A stretch of DNA of 64,000 nucleotides from Sparassis latifolia (GCA_018466975.1 CM031557.1:2480001-2544000); one strand, 5' to 3'. Numbered from the stretch's first letter, positions 23,794 to 35,819 are shown. Numbers and translations are program-made. Notes: generated from the sequence alone by a model not told the origin.

Positions 23794-25199
23794 TGAATCT
23801 AATGTGTGGATTGAAGGCGAATGACGGATGTCTTCCTGGCATCCTTGAACTGCGTTGGCTGTTGTACTACCAGGTTTGTCTCACTCTTTCTGCTGTAACT
23901 GTGATCTAGCATACCATGGAACTGGAACTACCTTGTCAATGTCATATGCATAAGGTTGAAATCAGTGTTGCCCTCCTGAAATTCCGCATGGCATGAGTTG
24001 CACTAACACAAAACGAGAGAAAACTGGGTCCGCGATATATAGGTGAGTAGTCGCGTTTGATTGACCGCTAGCATACGCTGAAGTATTGATGAATCTGCAG
24101 GTATAATCAGACCTCGGTGTTCGCGTATTTTCATGGCTCTAGCACTCGAAACCCTGGACTCTTTGTGCGGGACAACACCTGGACGTGGTCTCTAGCTAAA
24201 ACTGTTAGTAGCGCTGAAAGGCCCGCCGCGAGACAGATTGAACTCGCGTGAGTAAGTTATAAACTTGCGATGTCTGCTTTGGTGCGTGGTTGTCTCTCGC
24301 TATTGAATTTATCCAGGAGTGTTTACCCCGGAATGTGTCGGCCGCGGTGGTGGAGCAAGTTCCTGATACCATCTCGACGTCGTGGAACGCAGTGACCACC
24401 TGCTCTTCTTCAACCATTCATTACAATCGAGTTAGGACTGATTATGTGCTCAAGCACTCGTTTTACAGCAATAATTAGACCACGACCTCCGCTCGTGGAC
24501 TCGCTCCGCGTTCACGTTCTTAAGGTGCGTCGTGTTTGATGGTAAATAATGATCCCAACCACTATTCTCTACACGTCACGCAGGGGATGACAAGATCGAG
24601 CCTCACCACGACTTGCATAATTCATTCGCAGATATTGGCGTTAACCACTGAAGTCCGTGGAACAAGGGGAAGTCAGGCTTGCGTAGGTGGAGAACAGGTG
24701 CACCAATATCGGGATATAGCCCAGGATTTCGGGAATATCTCCAAGGACGCTGTGAGTGTTCCCCACCATGCACAGCAAGTGCCATTAACCACAGTAAGGC
24801 CCAGACGAACGAGTCCTCTATTGAGACCGTATTCTCCAATTATCAATATCACGTACCGAAAAAGACACCCCACGACGCCTAAAACCTCGAGACGCGTACA
24901 TACAATCTACAAATTACATCTCTACCCAGCTTCTCAGACGGACATTAGAATCAAGCGCAGACGGAACGCGGAGCGCAGAAAGCAAGAGACAGATACAGAC
25001 TTGCGGACGCGAGTACCGGGGGCGAATAAATAGCGTTGCGTATCGTAGCGTACCGCATCGTATCATTCCAATCGTAAAGTAAGTTAAAATCAACAACAGC
25101 CAAAAAAATGCGGAACAAGGAGGGGGAGCCCGACGGGACCTGCCGCGAGGTCGCCCGTATCACTCACAACAAACAACACATCACCCCAGCCCAACGGCC
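23794..25199. other. Unit B downstream region
   Basis: 1.4 kb between the F-box pseudogene and the LIM gene stop. No gene; degenerate copy of 20489-21900. Confidence 0.5.
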
Positions 25200-28100
25200 T
25201 CACATCTCGCTCTTGATCATGACGCTGAAGCAATGCTCGCAGAACGGCCTGCCCTCCCTTTGGAAGAACGCCGGGTCCTCAAACGGCTTCTCGCAGCCCT
25301 GCCAGTTACGCCCACACCATCAGCCCGCTTCGCCCATTAAAAAGAGACAGACCCGAGGAAGGACGGCTCACCGCACACACAAAGCACTCCCAGCACCACT
25401 TCGCGCCGAGCGCCTCCACCGCCCGCGCGCCATCGCGGATCGGCCGGCGGCACCTCTTGCACTTGGGGTTCCGCAGCCGCACGTGGCACGACGCGCAGTA
25501 CGGGTGCCCGCCGTACACCGTGAACCCGACCTCGTCGTCCTCCCCGCCCGCGAACGCGCCGTCGCCCGTAAAGTGCCGCGCGGCGCCGCCGCCGCCGACG
25601 GCGCGAGGAACGGGTCCCCGCACTCGGCGCAGAAAAAGTGCTGCTCGTGGTACGTCCGCTGCCCGAGCTCCGCGTCGTCCAGCGTGATGAACCGCTCGTC
25701 CACGATCGCCGTCTGGCAGTGGTAGCACCGCGGCGCGAACCGCTGCACCCACCCCAACCCCCAAAAAATCAGCGCCCAGTTCCCTCCTTTACTCATTCAG
25801 AGCGCGCGGCGACGATACGCACCTCGTGATAATCCAGGTGGCAGTACGCGCGCCCGTCGTGCTCGTACGAGCTCAGGTTCTCCAGGAGCGCGTCGCAGAT
25901 GCAGCAGCGGAAGCACCCCGGGTGCCACCGCGCGCCCATCGCGCTCACCGTGCGCCCGACGATCGCGCCGCCGCACCCGCCGCACGCGAGCGAGCCCCCC
26001 GCGGGCTTGAAGATCTTGCGCGGCGGCGGCTCCGCGCGCCGCAGCGAGGACGCACTCGACTGGCTCGACCCCGAAGACACCGTGCCCTGCGGCGGCGAGG
26101 CCGTGCGCGCGTTCTCCGTGGACGCCGAGGCGCCGGTGACCGCGATGCGCGGCGGAGAGTCCGCGTCGGTGACGGAGATCGCGATGGTGGGCACACCATC
26201 GTCGTCGTTCTCGCCGTCCGCACCGCCGGGGAGAGAGATCGTCGGGACGGAGACGGCAGGCTCTGCTGGAGGGACAGCAGCATTGCGTGGCTTCCCGTCC
26301 GCGTTCGCACCCCACATCTTCGGGATCGCGCTCTCGCCCGCGTTTGTACTCGCAGCAGCAGCAGCGTTCCCCCGGCGCCACGCTGCCGCAGACTCGGGGG
26401 GCGAAGGGAAGGACGAGAGCGTAAAGGTCGACGTCGCGCTCGCTGGGGACGTCACGCTGCTGGGTGGCGACGGGGACGCGGGGAGGGGCGCAGGGGGCGC
26501 CTGCGTGCGGACATGGATATTATTCGACACAGGTGCATCTGGCACGCGCCAGCCGAGGCTCTGCCCGCGCGCAGGCGGGGGGTGCGCGTCCGGCGTGGGT
26601 GAGGGACCGGCGTTGGGTGTGCGGACGCGAGGGAGGGGCGGGAGGCCCGCGGGCCACGCGCTGGGGAGCGGCGAGTCGACGTGCGGGGCGCGCGGGTGCG
26701 GCGGGGACACGCGGAACGCGGAGGTCGGTTGCGAGCGCGAGCGCGACTCCAACTGGGTGGGGAGCTGCGGCTGGGACTGCGTGTGCGCGTGCGTCCGTGG
26801 CGCCGTCTGAGCTTGAGCTTGAGACTGGGACTGGGATGGGGCTTGGGCAGATCGAACTTGAGACCGAGCGTGAGATTGAGCCTGCACAAGATCCCCAGAG
26901 CGCAATGAGAGCTCAGCCATGCGGAGCGTCGCAGACGTCGTCTGCGCCCGCGCCCGCGCCGGCAGGTCGCGGATGCCGTACTGCGGGCTCTCCGGTTCTG
27001 GCTCCCGTTTATGCGCTGGTTCCGCCTCCCGATTGTGCGGTGATTCCGCCTGCCGATCGTGCGGTGGCGGCTCCGGGCCCGCCCCCGCAATCCGCCTTAA
27101 CGCCCCCTCCCGCTCACGGCCCTCCCCCTCGCGCGCCGTGGGCTGCGGGAGCGACCGCACGCGCGCCTGGGACCCTCGCCATTCGTGCTGGGGGTGCGCG
27201 GGCGACGGCGACGGCGGGAGCGGGCGCGTGGGCAGCGCGCGCTTCCAGTGGGGGACGAACTTCTGCCGGTGGTCCGGCGGGGGTGGGTTCTCGCTCGCGC
27301 GCGGGGAGGGCGGGAAGACCTGTGGAGAGATGGTTCAGCACACGCGGGTATTAGTATAGTATAGTATAGCACGAGGGGAGAGGTGGGCGTCTGGAAATGG
27401 GGACGGAGACGCCGTTCGACCGGGGGGGGCGGACGATGCAAGACTGGGGCTCGCCGCTCTGGCGGAGGCGCGCAGGCGGCGAGTGGACGGGACGCGTGCG
27501 GCGGCGCCGCATCGTCTGGCCCGAGTCGCCGCGCTCCCTCGCTGGGGCTGGGACGGAGACACCACCGGACGATAGTCGCGCACGGTCCCCGGCGGGACAC
27601 GCCACGATGCGCTCGAAAGCGTCCCGAAGCCAGGGCTATTGCGCTTATCGAGCCGCGAGACATGTAAGGTGCGGAGAGCGACCCAGCCCAGAAAGAAGAT
27701 GGCAGCAGCGGCGGCCACATCATGGGTACAGCGCCCCGCTCCCTCGCCGAAGCTGGGACGGACACTGCACATGATAATCGCGCACGACCCCAGACGGACA
27801 CGCTGCGATACGCCAACAAGCCTCCCTCGGCCGCAGCCGGCTATATTGCACTTATCGACGCGCTGCGAGGCACGTCAAGGTGCGGGTGGGCCCAGAAAAA
27901 GCTCGCCGGAGAGAAGCGCTCGGACACCGATATCCCGATCGACGACCCAAGCCCAATCGCGAGCGTCCGTTCCCCCGACTCGATCACGAGAAAAGGACTG
28001 GAGACTCACCGCTGCGTTCCCGTTAGGGGCGTATACGCCGGGGGTGGGGAGCGCCTTGGGGGCGCGCGGCGGGCTGGGGCTGCCGCTGCCTGGTGGGAGG

Positions 28101-29039
28101 GGGTGGGTCTAGGGAAGGGGGTAGCGTTAGCGTTAGCGTCTGGAGCGCAGTGTCGGGAAGCAAGAGGACAGAGCAAAGCCCATGGATGGCGCAGGGTTGG
28201 TTACTCACATATGCGGACCCGTTCATCGCAGGAGTCGGGAGAGCCTTGGGGGGGCTACCATACGCGCGGTGGAAGGGCTGTGGGACGACGGGACGCTCTC
28301 GTTAGCACTGCACACACACAACCTGACCGCACAGCGACGATCGTCGACTGACGTCAGCGAGTTCCATGAAAGACTCGGCAGTACACGCCAGTTAAAAGGA
28401 GATAAAAGAAACATCCACTCACCGACGACGCCATCGCGGGCGTCGGCAGCGCCTTGACCGGCCCGCCGCCCGCGCTCCTGCCATTGATCGGCGGGAACGC
28501 ACCTTCTGGCACTGCGCCGCGGGGCTTGGGCGGGCTGGCGCCGCGCGCGAGGTCGGAGACGGGGAACGAGCGGGGGAACGGCGCGAACCGGGACGGGCTG
28601 TGGTCCCGGGCGCGGGGCACAGCCCGGGCTGGGGAAGGGGCCGTGGTGGGCTGGCAGAGGCGGAGTAGGCTGAGGAGACGGAGGAGACGGAGGAGGACGG
28701 GCGGTGGGACGGGGACGGGCTTGGGCGGGGCGATGCCATGGAGCCGGGGCGGCTCGCGGGGGTGGGCAAAGGCCGCCTGTGCGCGGGGGAGTCGGGGGAC
28801 GGGTATGGGTTGGTGGCTGGGCCAGGGAACGAGGAGTGGGCCGGGGTGAGTGGGTGGGCGGGGACCGCGTACGAGGACGGAGGTATGTACGAGTGCGGAG
28901 GGAAGGCGGAGGACGCGGGCTGTGCAGCGGTCGGCCGGACGGGGCTCGTCGGGCTCGGCAGCGGCTGGGTGGGGTACGATGCAGGCGCAGGGCGGTAGTA
29001 CTGCGAGTATGGATTGGGCGCCGCCGTCGGCGCAGACAT
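25200..29039 (-). CDS. Paxillin-like protein with three C-terminal LIM domains
   Basis: Scaffold-type protein, as in yeast Pxl1, which links actin or septum sites to Rho signalling; no RhoGAP domain is present. Firm exons: 29039-28423, 27319-25823, 25742-25372, 25298-25200; one or two small proline-rich exons lie between 27.9 and 28.3 kb but are unresolved. The N-terminal 700 or so residues are Pro/Ser/Ala-rich. LIM1 starts CGGCGGAIVGRTVSAMGARW and ends in exon 3 (CHLDYHE); LIM2 starts CYHCQTAIVDERFITLDDAE; LIM3 starts CKRCRRPIRDGARAVEALGA and ends CEHCFSVMIKSEM. All zinc-ligand Cys/His pairs are seen. Two points lack one base: near 25580-25592 inside LIM2 (exon is 371 nt between phase-0 borders), and near 28622-28629 in the N-terminal part. 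The GC content is far higher than in the neighbours. Confidence 0.82.
27380..27910. repeat. Degenerate tandem repeat inside a LIM-gene intron
   Basis: A unit of roughly 200 bp recurs starting near 27530 and 27735: CGCTCCCTCGC...GGGACGGA, then TCGCGCACG, then GACACGC..CGATGCG, GGCTATTGCGCTTATCGA (versus GGCTATATTGCACTTATCGA), and CCCAG.AAA. A weaker third copy starts near 27390 (GGGGACGGAGACGCC). Confidence 0.55.
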
Positions 29040-32000
29040 CGTTCTTGAGGCGGTAGAGGCGGTCGCAAGTTCATATAGACCGACGCGCTGCCTCGAACCC
29101 TAACCCCAGCCACCACCTTGTCGATCTCTCCAGTGCTTGCTGTGCGCTGCCGATGTTGTATCCTGCCGCTGTGCTCCGGCGAAGCCGACGTGCAGTGCCC
29201 TAGGTCTCCCCGCCTCATCGGTGTTCGTCCGATACGCGACCGTCTTCACACTCCATGACGTCACGCCATGTAGTCTCCCACCGTCGTCGACGCGCGCGGC
29301 GGCATCGTCAGCTCTGGCGAGGCCGACGTGCACCGCCGTAGGCCCCGGTGGGACCTGCTGTAAGGATATTAGAGGATTAGAGAAGTCGAGGCCTCGGGAT
29401 ATCCCTAGCCGAGGCGTCGAATACGCGCTCAACCGCGTAGAAGGGCTTTTCGTCTTTACTCGCTGAAAACCCGAACAGTTCAGCGCATTTCCCGCGACTT
29501 GAGGACCACCAAAGGCCGCAAAAGCCTTATACATTTTGATATCACCTCGGTATCAGTCAAGTCTATTCTATGTAGCTACGCAACAAACCCATTTCCTACT
29601 CTTTTCCGAAAAACTTCGCTTCTTTCATCTTCTCTGTCAACATGCCGGTCTGCAAGCGGAACCCCAGTGCAAGCTCCACTACGACCGTCACCGCTGGAGT
29701 TGGTGCGCCGAAGGCGAGGCGCGGTACCCGTTCTAGAGACTAGCGGCGACGACGTCGACGATCGCGGCCAATCTACCGAACAAGAACGAAACGGCACCGC
29801 CTGCCGACGCCCATGATGACCCGTCTCGCGAGTCTGATCCCTTGCGATCGGGCAGAGCAGAGCGCGAAGGCGTCGTCGATGACCGTGATGAGCTCACACG
29901 GGGCGCTGGAGACAAAGACACGGCTGAGGATCCGCGCCGTGTTCCCGAGAATACCAACGGATGAGCCGCAGCAGCTCAGCCCGCTGTGGAACCACACAGA
30001 GGACCCTCCTCGCTGCGACCTCGGCGAGGTTCGACGAGTCCGACGTGGCCTCTCAGCAGGCTATATCAATCAGCTACGGTAATCGGGCCATTCGCGAGGC
30101 CAATGCAGCCCGTGCTAGAGCCGCAAATGCTCGACGGGAATCTGACGAGGCGATTGGTGAGGTTCGCTCCTCCATACTCCGCATTGAGAAGCGGGAGAAC
30201 CGCGAGATTCACGACTTAGGAACCCCCCGCCGCGCGAGTTTTCATCTCGCGCGGCAGACGAGCCTCCCCTGATGATCATTCCTTGTAGACCTGCCGACCC
30301 CCGCCCTCCTCGTTCATCGCTTACGCCGACACACCACTCCACGACGTCGCTCCACGTAGTCTCCCACAGTCATCAACGCGCGCGCTCCCGACGCGCGCGG
30401 CGGCGTCGTCAATCCTGGCGCAGCGGACGGTGCAGCGTGTTTATCATTCTCTTCCCTAGACAGGTTTCCTTAAGTCCGGTGGACATTCGTCAGACCTGCC
30501 GACCGCCGCGCGCCCTCATCGGTGTCCGCTCCCATCCATCGCCTCCGTCGACACGCGCTGGCGCATCGTGATATAGCCCTATCTCCTGTCGGTCTCGCTC
30601 ATCACTATACGAACCCGGCGCATCAGGTGCCTATCACCCAGCAGCGGGAGTTGAAGTTGGGACCGGTCAAGCTGTCAAGTTGAGCCAAGGTTTTGCACGA
30701 TGCCCAAGCCTTCAAAGCTTCACAAACGCCGATGCAGATATCACTCCACAGCGGCGAGTGCAGTCCTTCCCCGCCATCGCGTCTCCAGCATTAATTCATC
30801 TAGATATCCGCAGCGCCAACCCACACCCTCTGTCCCCCATCATTCATATTCATCCAAGACAAAAAAGTGCCCACCGTGCATTCACTCCTCATCATCTCCA
30901 CTGTCGGTGCCATCCGAACGCTCCAAGTTGTACTGCGTTGTGACGCTCCCAGCGCAGTACCACTTCGAGTCCTTCAGATGTGCGCCGGAATCTGGCAGAA
31001 CGCGCACATCGACGCCAGCGGGGATTCAACGTCCATCTTGAAAACGCTTGCGCATCTCAGCCACCCTCTCGCCCTGTCGTCCGCGCGGCCACGTCCTTCC
31101 CTGCCGGTGACGCAGACGCTCGCTGGCGCTCACTGGCCGTGTCTTATATACGTAGGGTTACGGGGAGAAGTACTCACGCGTAGAGAGGGGTGCGGCGACC
31201 GCATCGCCGTCTTCGCTCGCGTATCTCAACGCACTCCCGACACCCCGGCGGTATCGTCACCTCTGGCGAGGCGGACTTAGCCCTTACCCCGCTCCGGTGG
31301 ACATCCCTTAGACCTGCAGACCCCTGCCGCCAAAAAAGTCCTCACCGTCCATGCACTCCTCATCGCCTCCACTGTCGGTGCTGTCCGAACGCTCCAAGTT
31401 GTACTGCGTTGTGACGCTCCCGACGCAGTACCACTTCGAGTCTTTCAGATGCGCGCCGGAAGGAGCCAGCGCGACATATACATCCGCCGTAGTGCTCCAC
31501 GCCGTCGTCAGAACGTGCTCCACAGCGATGCTGGTGCGGATTCAATGTCCATCTCGAAAATGCCTATGCGTGTCGCCCGCCCGCGCCACTCCCCGGCGGC
31601 CCGCCTCGCCGCGCCGATCCAGCCATGCAATCACATCCGCGCCCGCCGCCTCCCGTCGCACCATACAACACACAGCTCCCCTCCCACCGCACCCGCCGTC
31701 CGTCCATACAGTGAGCGGACACAGCATTGGCCGTCGTCTGGGAACCAAAACCCGGGATGAGATACCAGGCCCGACGTGCTCCGCTTAATCAAGCTCCGAG
31801 CCCCGGAAAGTGGACGTCTCGCGCCCACGCATCCGGCCGCTGCGCCAACCGAACCGTGCACCGACGCGCTTCCAACCCGCGAGATGCGGCGGGCAGAGAG
31901 CTCCCAGGTTGCTGGAGGGTGGGAGGTCATGGCGTACAAGGCGGTCTGACGGCTCACGCAGGTCACCGGCGACGCTCTATACAATGACGTTCAAGTCCCT

Positions 32001-32356
32001 GTAATATTGCTGACCGAGGTTCAGGCATTCATTACTATCGCAGCGCGAACGTAGAGACTAGACGTCGTGTAGAAGTTCGATGCGGTGGAGACGTCTTCGC
32101 GCAAGAACGTCCACAAGTCGTATAGTCAGCGCCGTCCGACGCTCGAGAGCTAGCGTTGGTCGCGAACAGAACCTGGCGCGTAGAATGATGCCCCTCTCCG
32201 ATAGGCCGCCAGGCGGCGGCGGAACTTGCTCGGAGACGAGAGCGGACAGAATTGCCACAAAACAAATAGCGCACAACAACTGTGTAAAAAAGACACTTTC
32301 ACTTTTGGGTCGGGAGAGCTTGCTCTCCGAGCAAGAATACATTTTTGTAATAAAAT
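29040..32356. other. GC-rich degenerate repeat region
   Basis: 3.3 kb with no intact gene. Two copies of a 130 bp block lie at 30862-30990 and 31332-31461 (CTCCAAGTTGTACTGCGTTG, CAGTACCACTTCGAGTC), followed by a second shared block (GGATTCAACGTCCATCTTGA at about 31021, GGATTCAATGTCCATCTCGA at about 31540). Another shared block is GTAGTCTCCCAC...GCGCGCGGCGGC at about 29270 and 30356. Between 29641 and 30215 short frames read disordered, charged peptides (MPVCKRNPSASSTTTVTAG; REANAARARAANARRESDEA) broken by stops, which I take as a decayed unidentified gene. A perfect 9 bp hairpin stem (CCGCGCGAG) lies at 30230-30254. Confidence 0.5.
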
Positions 32357-32466
32357 TAGCCTCCGCAGTGTGCGCGGGCTACTGCACTTGGATCATAATC
32401 GAGCGACAGGTACTGGAATATACCTGCGAGAATATCGTAGCACTCCAGAGTACGGTGTGGGGACAT
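32356..32466 (-). pseudogene. F-box N-terminal fragment
   Basis: The minus strand reads MSPHRTLECYDILAGIFQYL and about 16 more residues, clearly the first F-box helix of the same family as at 5.6 and 18.8 kb, then stops. Nothing of the LRR part follows. A truncated dispersed copy. Confidence 0.65.
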
Positions 32467-32670
32467 TTCCAGCCGTAGGAGACGCGATCCAGTGATTTTG
32501 AACAACGTCAAGGTGGAACGTTGAATGCAGTCAAACCGTGACCAGGGGGCAACCAGCCGGGAAATTATCGACCTCAACCCGAAAAAGTGAAGAGGAGGAC
32601 CCCGTGCACTGGATCTCCTACCCCCCGAGCCCGATATGGAAATAGATGAGATAACGCGATAGATCTACTA

Positions 32671-33160
32671 CTAAGTACCATACCTTGCCGCCTTCCTGCG
32701 AGGCTGTTTAACTACTGTCGACGGTGCTCTATTCCTCTTCTGCGCGAGCCCTTCGCGCGTCTCTTCTATCACATCAGTATTCGGAATTTCATTTTCCAAC
32801 CTCCACTCTTCAGTAACCTGCTTGTCAATCTCCATGAATGCTTCTTCGGCTCGTGAGATATGCATGTCCACGAGAAGTTGCGGGGCGATTGGTGGTAGCG
32901 TTCCGTCCTCTTTCGAGTGCTCCATAGTGATGTGGAACAGTGTGTTGTACTTCCATATGGTCCGAGGTTGACCCGATGCTGTGGGAGGACAGAGAGAGCA
33001 ATGGATAGGGACATTGGTCTTCATACTTCCCAGATGATGAATTGTAATGTGCCCATGCTTGTTCACCGGTTCTGAGCGCGAGTAGTACGGGTGGATATCC
33101 AGGATTCAGGACGGAAATGCCTGACATTTGCATTGGAAGATATGAAGGAAAGAGATGCAC
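32671..33160 (-). pseudogene. Fragment of a C2H2-like zinc-finger protein
   Basis: Two overlapping minus-strand frames together read a peptide with a zinc-finger-like pattern: HCSLCP, then WKYNTLFHITMEH (Cys-x2-Cys, about 17 residues, His-x4-His), then APQLLVDMHISRAEEAFMEI and a basic tail (KQPRRKAARYGT). This resembles C-terminal parts of unnamed basidiomycete proteins with a single finger and an acidic/basic tail; that comparison is from memory. No N-terminal part is visible, so it is partial or decayed. Confidence 0.45.
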
Positions 33161-33481
33161 GGCGTCATGTTCTTTATCTTATCTCATCGGGTCCAAAGCC
33201 TGAACGCCACTGCCCTCGACAACGGCTGTGAACTCGAACAGCGGAGGAATATCTCAAAGTTTTGCCGGAGGTACTGTATACACATGTGAAGAACATATCC
33301 CGAGATTCCGAGCGCACAAAGTGGCCCAGGTTATGTGTAGTCAGAAAGTTGAGCGAAAGTGCTTGAAAAAGATAGAAATGGACCCCGTACACCAGTGGAG
33401 GGACAACAACCACAGGGGTTGGAGTCACGGAAAGTCCCGGTGGGTGCCCCCTGACCGTGACGGTCAAGTTCAAGTTCAAGA

Positions 33482-34300
33482 CGGCACACGGTCACCTGAC
33501 CGTCCTCGATTCGCTGTTCACCCGAAATTCCTTCAAGTTGGCCGTCGTGTAGTACTCGGTGCCTCCTCGTGTCGTTCATTTGCAAGTCAAGATAAGACCG
33601 AGTCCATTTTTTCTGTCGTGCGTTTACAATTGTGTTACTGACGACCTTCATCCAAGACTTCAGGCATGAACAGTCGGAGACTGTCCTCACGCGCATCATG
33701 TTACCGCATAACGTTTCGCCAGAATGCACGACGATGGGCGAGTACCATCCAAGAAACGTTCACGAACCAGATAAATTCGAAGCTGATGCACAATCCATGT
33801 GAAGTTCACAAGCCAAACATGCGGTGACTGCACGTCAACGCTGCGGGGGCTTAGTCAGTTACCCTGCACCTCTCCCTCTCCGTGGCCGTCGATTGGCCGT
33901 CGGTGAATTGGGGTAGTTGCCACTGCTGTCTCACTGAATCTCATATTGTATTTTGCTGTGGTTTCTGGTTCAGATGGGCGTTCGCGGATTTCCTGACTTC
34001 ATTAAAAAGGAGTGGCGAGTAGCGTCTTCATATAAGACATTGGGACACGATTAACGCACTTTGAGCTGCCAGTCCAGGGGCGATCAAGACGCTTTCAGAT
34101 AGATTTGTTTCTCTAAGTGGAAAGACGGTCGTCATGTGAGTCCGTTCATTCATGAGACACTGCCCACCTGAACGTCAGCTTATGCAGGGATGGCGCGCTC
34201 ATAACGCACCAACTTCATTCCGAAAAGTTGCACTGCAAGTACAGACACATTTTGGGATGATGTCGCATCATACGCGAACTGCGTGAAAACAATGTGCGTG
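33482..34300 (+). repeat. Direct repeat carrying a FEN-like 5' module, copy 1
   Basis: Near-identical to 35820-36762. It begins at ACGGCACACGGTCACCTGAC, includes a shared upstream block (TCGTTCATTTGCAAGTCAAG, ATCATGTTACCGCATAACGT) and the first exons of a FEN-like gene. Copy 2 has about 115 bp extra near its 5' side. Confidence 0.8.
33974..34300 (+). pseudogene. FEN-like nuclease 5' fragment
   Basis: Reads MGVRGFPDFIKKE, then TLSDRFVSLSGKTVV, then DGALITHQLHSEKLHCKYRH, matching the first exons of the nuclease at 9864-12019. The conserved GWYRIIREL has TGG changed to TGA, so it stops in frame, and similarity ends at about 34296. No I-domain or HhH part follows. A truncated duplicate. Confidence 0.75.
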
Positions 34301-34776
34301 CTGCCAGTATGCGTTGGGCGCAGACGAAACCCTAACCCCAGCCACTCGTCGCCCCGTCGAAAATGTTTCAACTGCGCCTTAGGGAAGAGCCGCCTGCCGA
34401 ATATGTTGCAAATAGTTAGGGATTCAGCTTTGGACACTTTTGCTCATGAATAAAGCAAACTGATGCGCGGTGTTCACCGGAGAACAACGGGCGCAACCAG
34501 GAGCTAGAGCGCCAGTTTGGGCGTCGATGACCTGACGCACTACCTTTTTCTTGCTTTTCCTTCCTTATTTTTATTTTCATCCAACTCTCCCACTATCGAG
34601 CCTTATCTGGTGCTTCTCAGTGACCCCTAACCTCGGCTCCATAGGGGCCTACCTTTTTAGCAGATACGCTCTCGGTGAATCCTTTGCTGAGCTCTGCCAC
34701 TGAGATCTGAGACCATGTCTTTGTTTTCATACCTTCCTCGTTCCTCAGGATCAAGCACACGCTACGCCTTCCTATT

Positions 34777-35488
34777 ATGTGCACGACCCGTCTGTATTCC
34801 CAGAACGGAGAGAAGGATCACATTGCAGGGGATTGGCGCATGGACCGGCATCAGGGGGGCAGCCTTACATCTGATGGCCAAGGCAAAGATTACGACCGAC
34901 ACCTGTCAAGCCGGGACGAGAACAAATGCTTGCAAGAAGCACTGTCCTCTATCCAAGCGCGGTTGGCCCAGCTGGAGGAGAAGGTACACAGTAGCCCCCT
35001 TTATTCCCATGTCGCCTGTAGTTGATTCTGTGCTGCATCGGAAGGGCAAAGAACATTATCGCCTTCCTTACCCATCCTTTGACCTGGGCCGCATACGCGA
35101 CCTGGTAGCTGTCAGTTGTGGGTTCGATGACTCAAGTTGGATGCATATGCTCTACTGGATGGACAAGGAACCCGACCGTGACTGGGCAAAGTATGCACAG
35201 GAGTCACTGACTGAGGTAAACGTCGACGAGTGGAAATTCGACGAAATCCCACTCGAGGAGTTACGTTATATTCTTACCGATTCCCATGATCCCCCTGATA
35301 TTGATAGGATACCTGTACTTGTACGGTGGAGCAATCGCATCGAACACAAATATTCCGGAGAATGCGAAGAGAGCGAAAAGGATGAAGAATGCGAAGAGGA
35401 TGAAGAATGCAAAGAGGACGAAGAATGCGAAGAGGGTGAAGAATGTGAAGAGGGCGAAGAATGCGAGGAATGCGATCGCGAAGAGTAG
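34777..35488 (+). CDS. Hypothetical protein with acidic Glu/Cys repeat tail
   Basis: I do not recognise the family. A first exon from 34777 reads a short coiled-coil segment (LQEALSSIQARLAQLEEK). A small intron of about 35 bp (near 34991-35022) would join it to a second exon reading YPSFDLGRIRDLVAV, SSWMHMLYWMDKEPDRDW and DEWKFDEIPLEELRYILTD. The tail (35358-35484) is an 18 bp minisatellite coding for repeats of the type ECEEDE and ECEEGE, so the protein ends in an acidic, Cys-rich tract before the TAG at 35486. An alternative start at 34715 reads a different N terminus in the second exon frame without splicing. It lies between the two direct repeats 33482-34300 and 35820-36762. Confidence 0.5.
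35358..35485 (+). repeat. 18 bp coding minisatellite
   Basis: About seven imperfect units of GAATGCGAAGAGGATGAA type, keeping the reading frame and the Cys/Glu pattern. Confidence 0.75.
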
Positions 35489-35819
35489 TATGATAGGTGT
35501 ATATATATGTTCAGGGACTCTTGCATGCTTTACTCTGCGATGCTATGTCGAGTGATACAACAATTGATTCCGAGTCAAAATCGACATGAGTCACTAAGAG
35601 GGAGGTCGAGAGAAACGAAGTGTCTTCATGCGCCTCGCACTTGACTTACTCGGAGTTTTGACCGTTCTCTAGATTTTGATCAAGCGAATGCGAGGACGAT
35701 TGAATGAGAGAGTGACTCTTCACTGCTCTCGGTTTGTCTCGACATCATAGAGTGCTATTGATAGATTATGAAATTATATAGCAAAACGAGAAAACGAGAA
35801 AACAAGTAAGTTGAAGTGG

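Larger units (their letters stand above)
22092..25240 (+). repeat. Segmental duplication, unit B
   Basis: F-box copy 4, its downstream spacer and the true 3' end of the LIM gene at 25200-25240. See unit A at 18781 for the match points. Confidence 0.65.

Noticed and set aside
25826..27359. Several long plus-strand ORFs (up to 303 codons)
   Set aside because: They are shadows of the GC-rich LIM gene on the minus strand; compositions are Arg/Ala/Gly-rich with no domain.
32311..32330. GGAGAGCTTGCTCTCC hairpin as a terminator or attachment site
   Set aside because: A short stem next to a decayed F-box scrap; no neighbouring element or gene end gives it meaning, and hairpin terminators are not expected in fungal nuclear genes.
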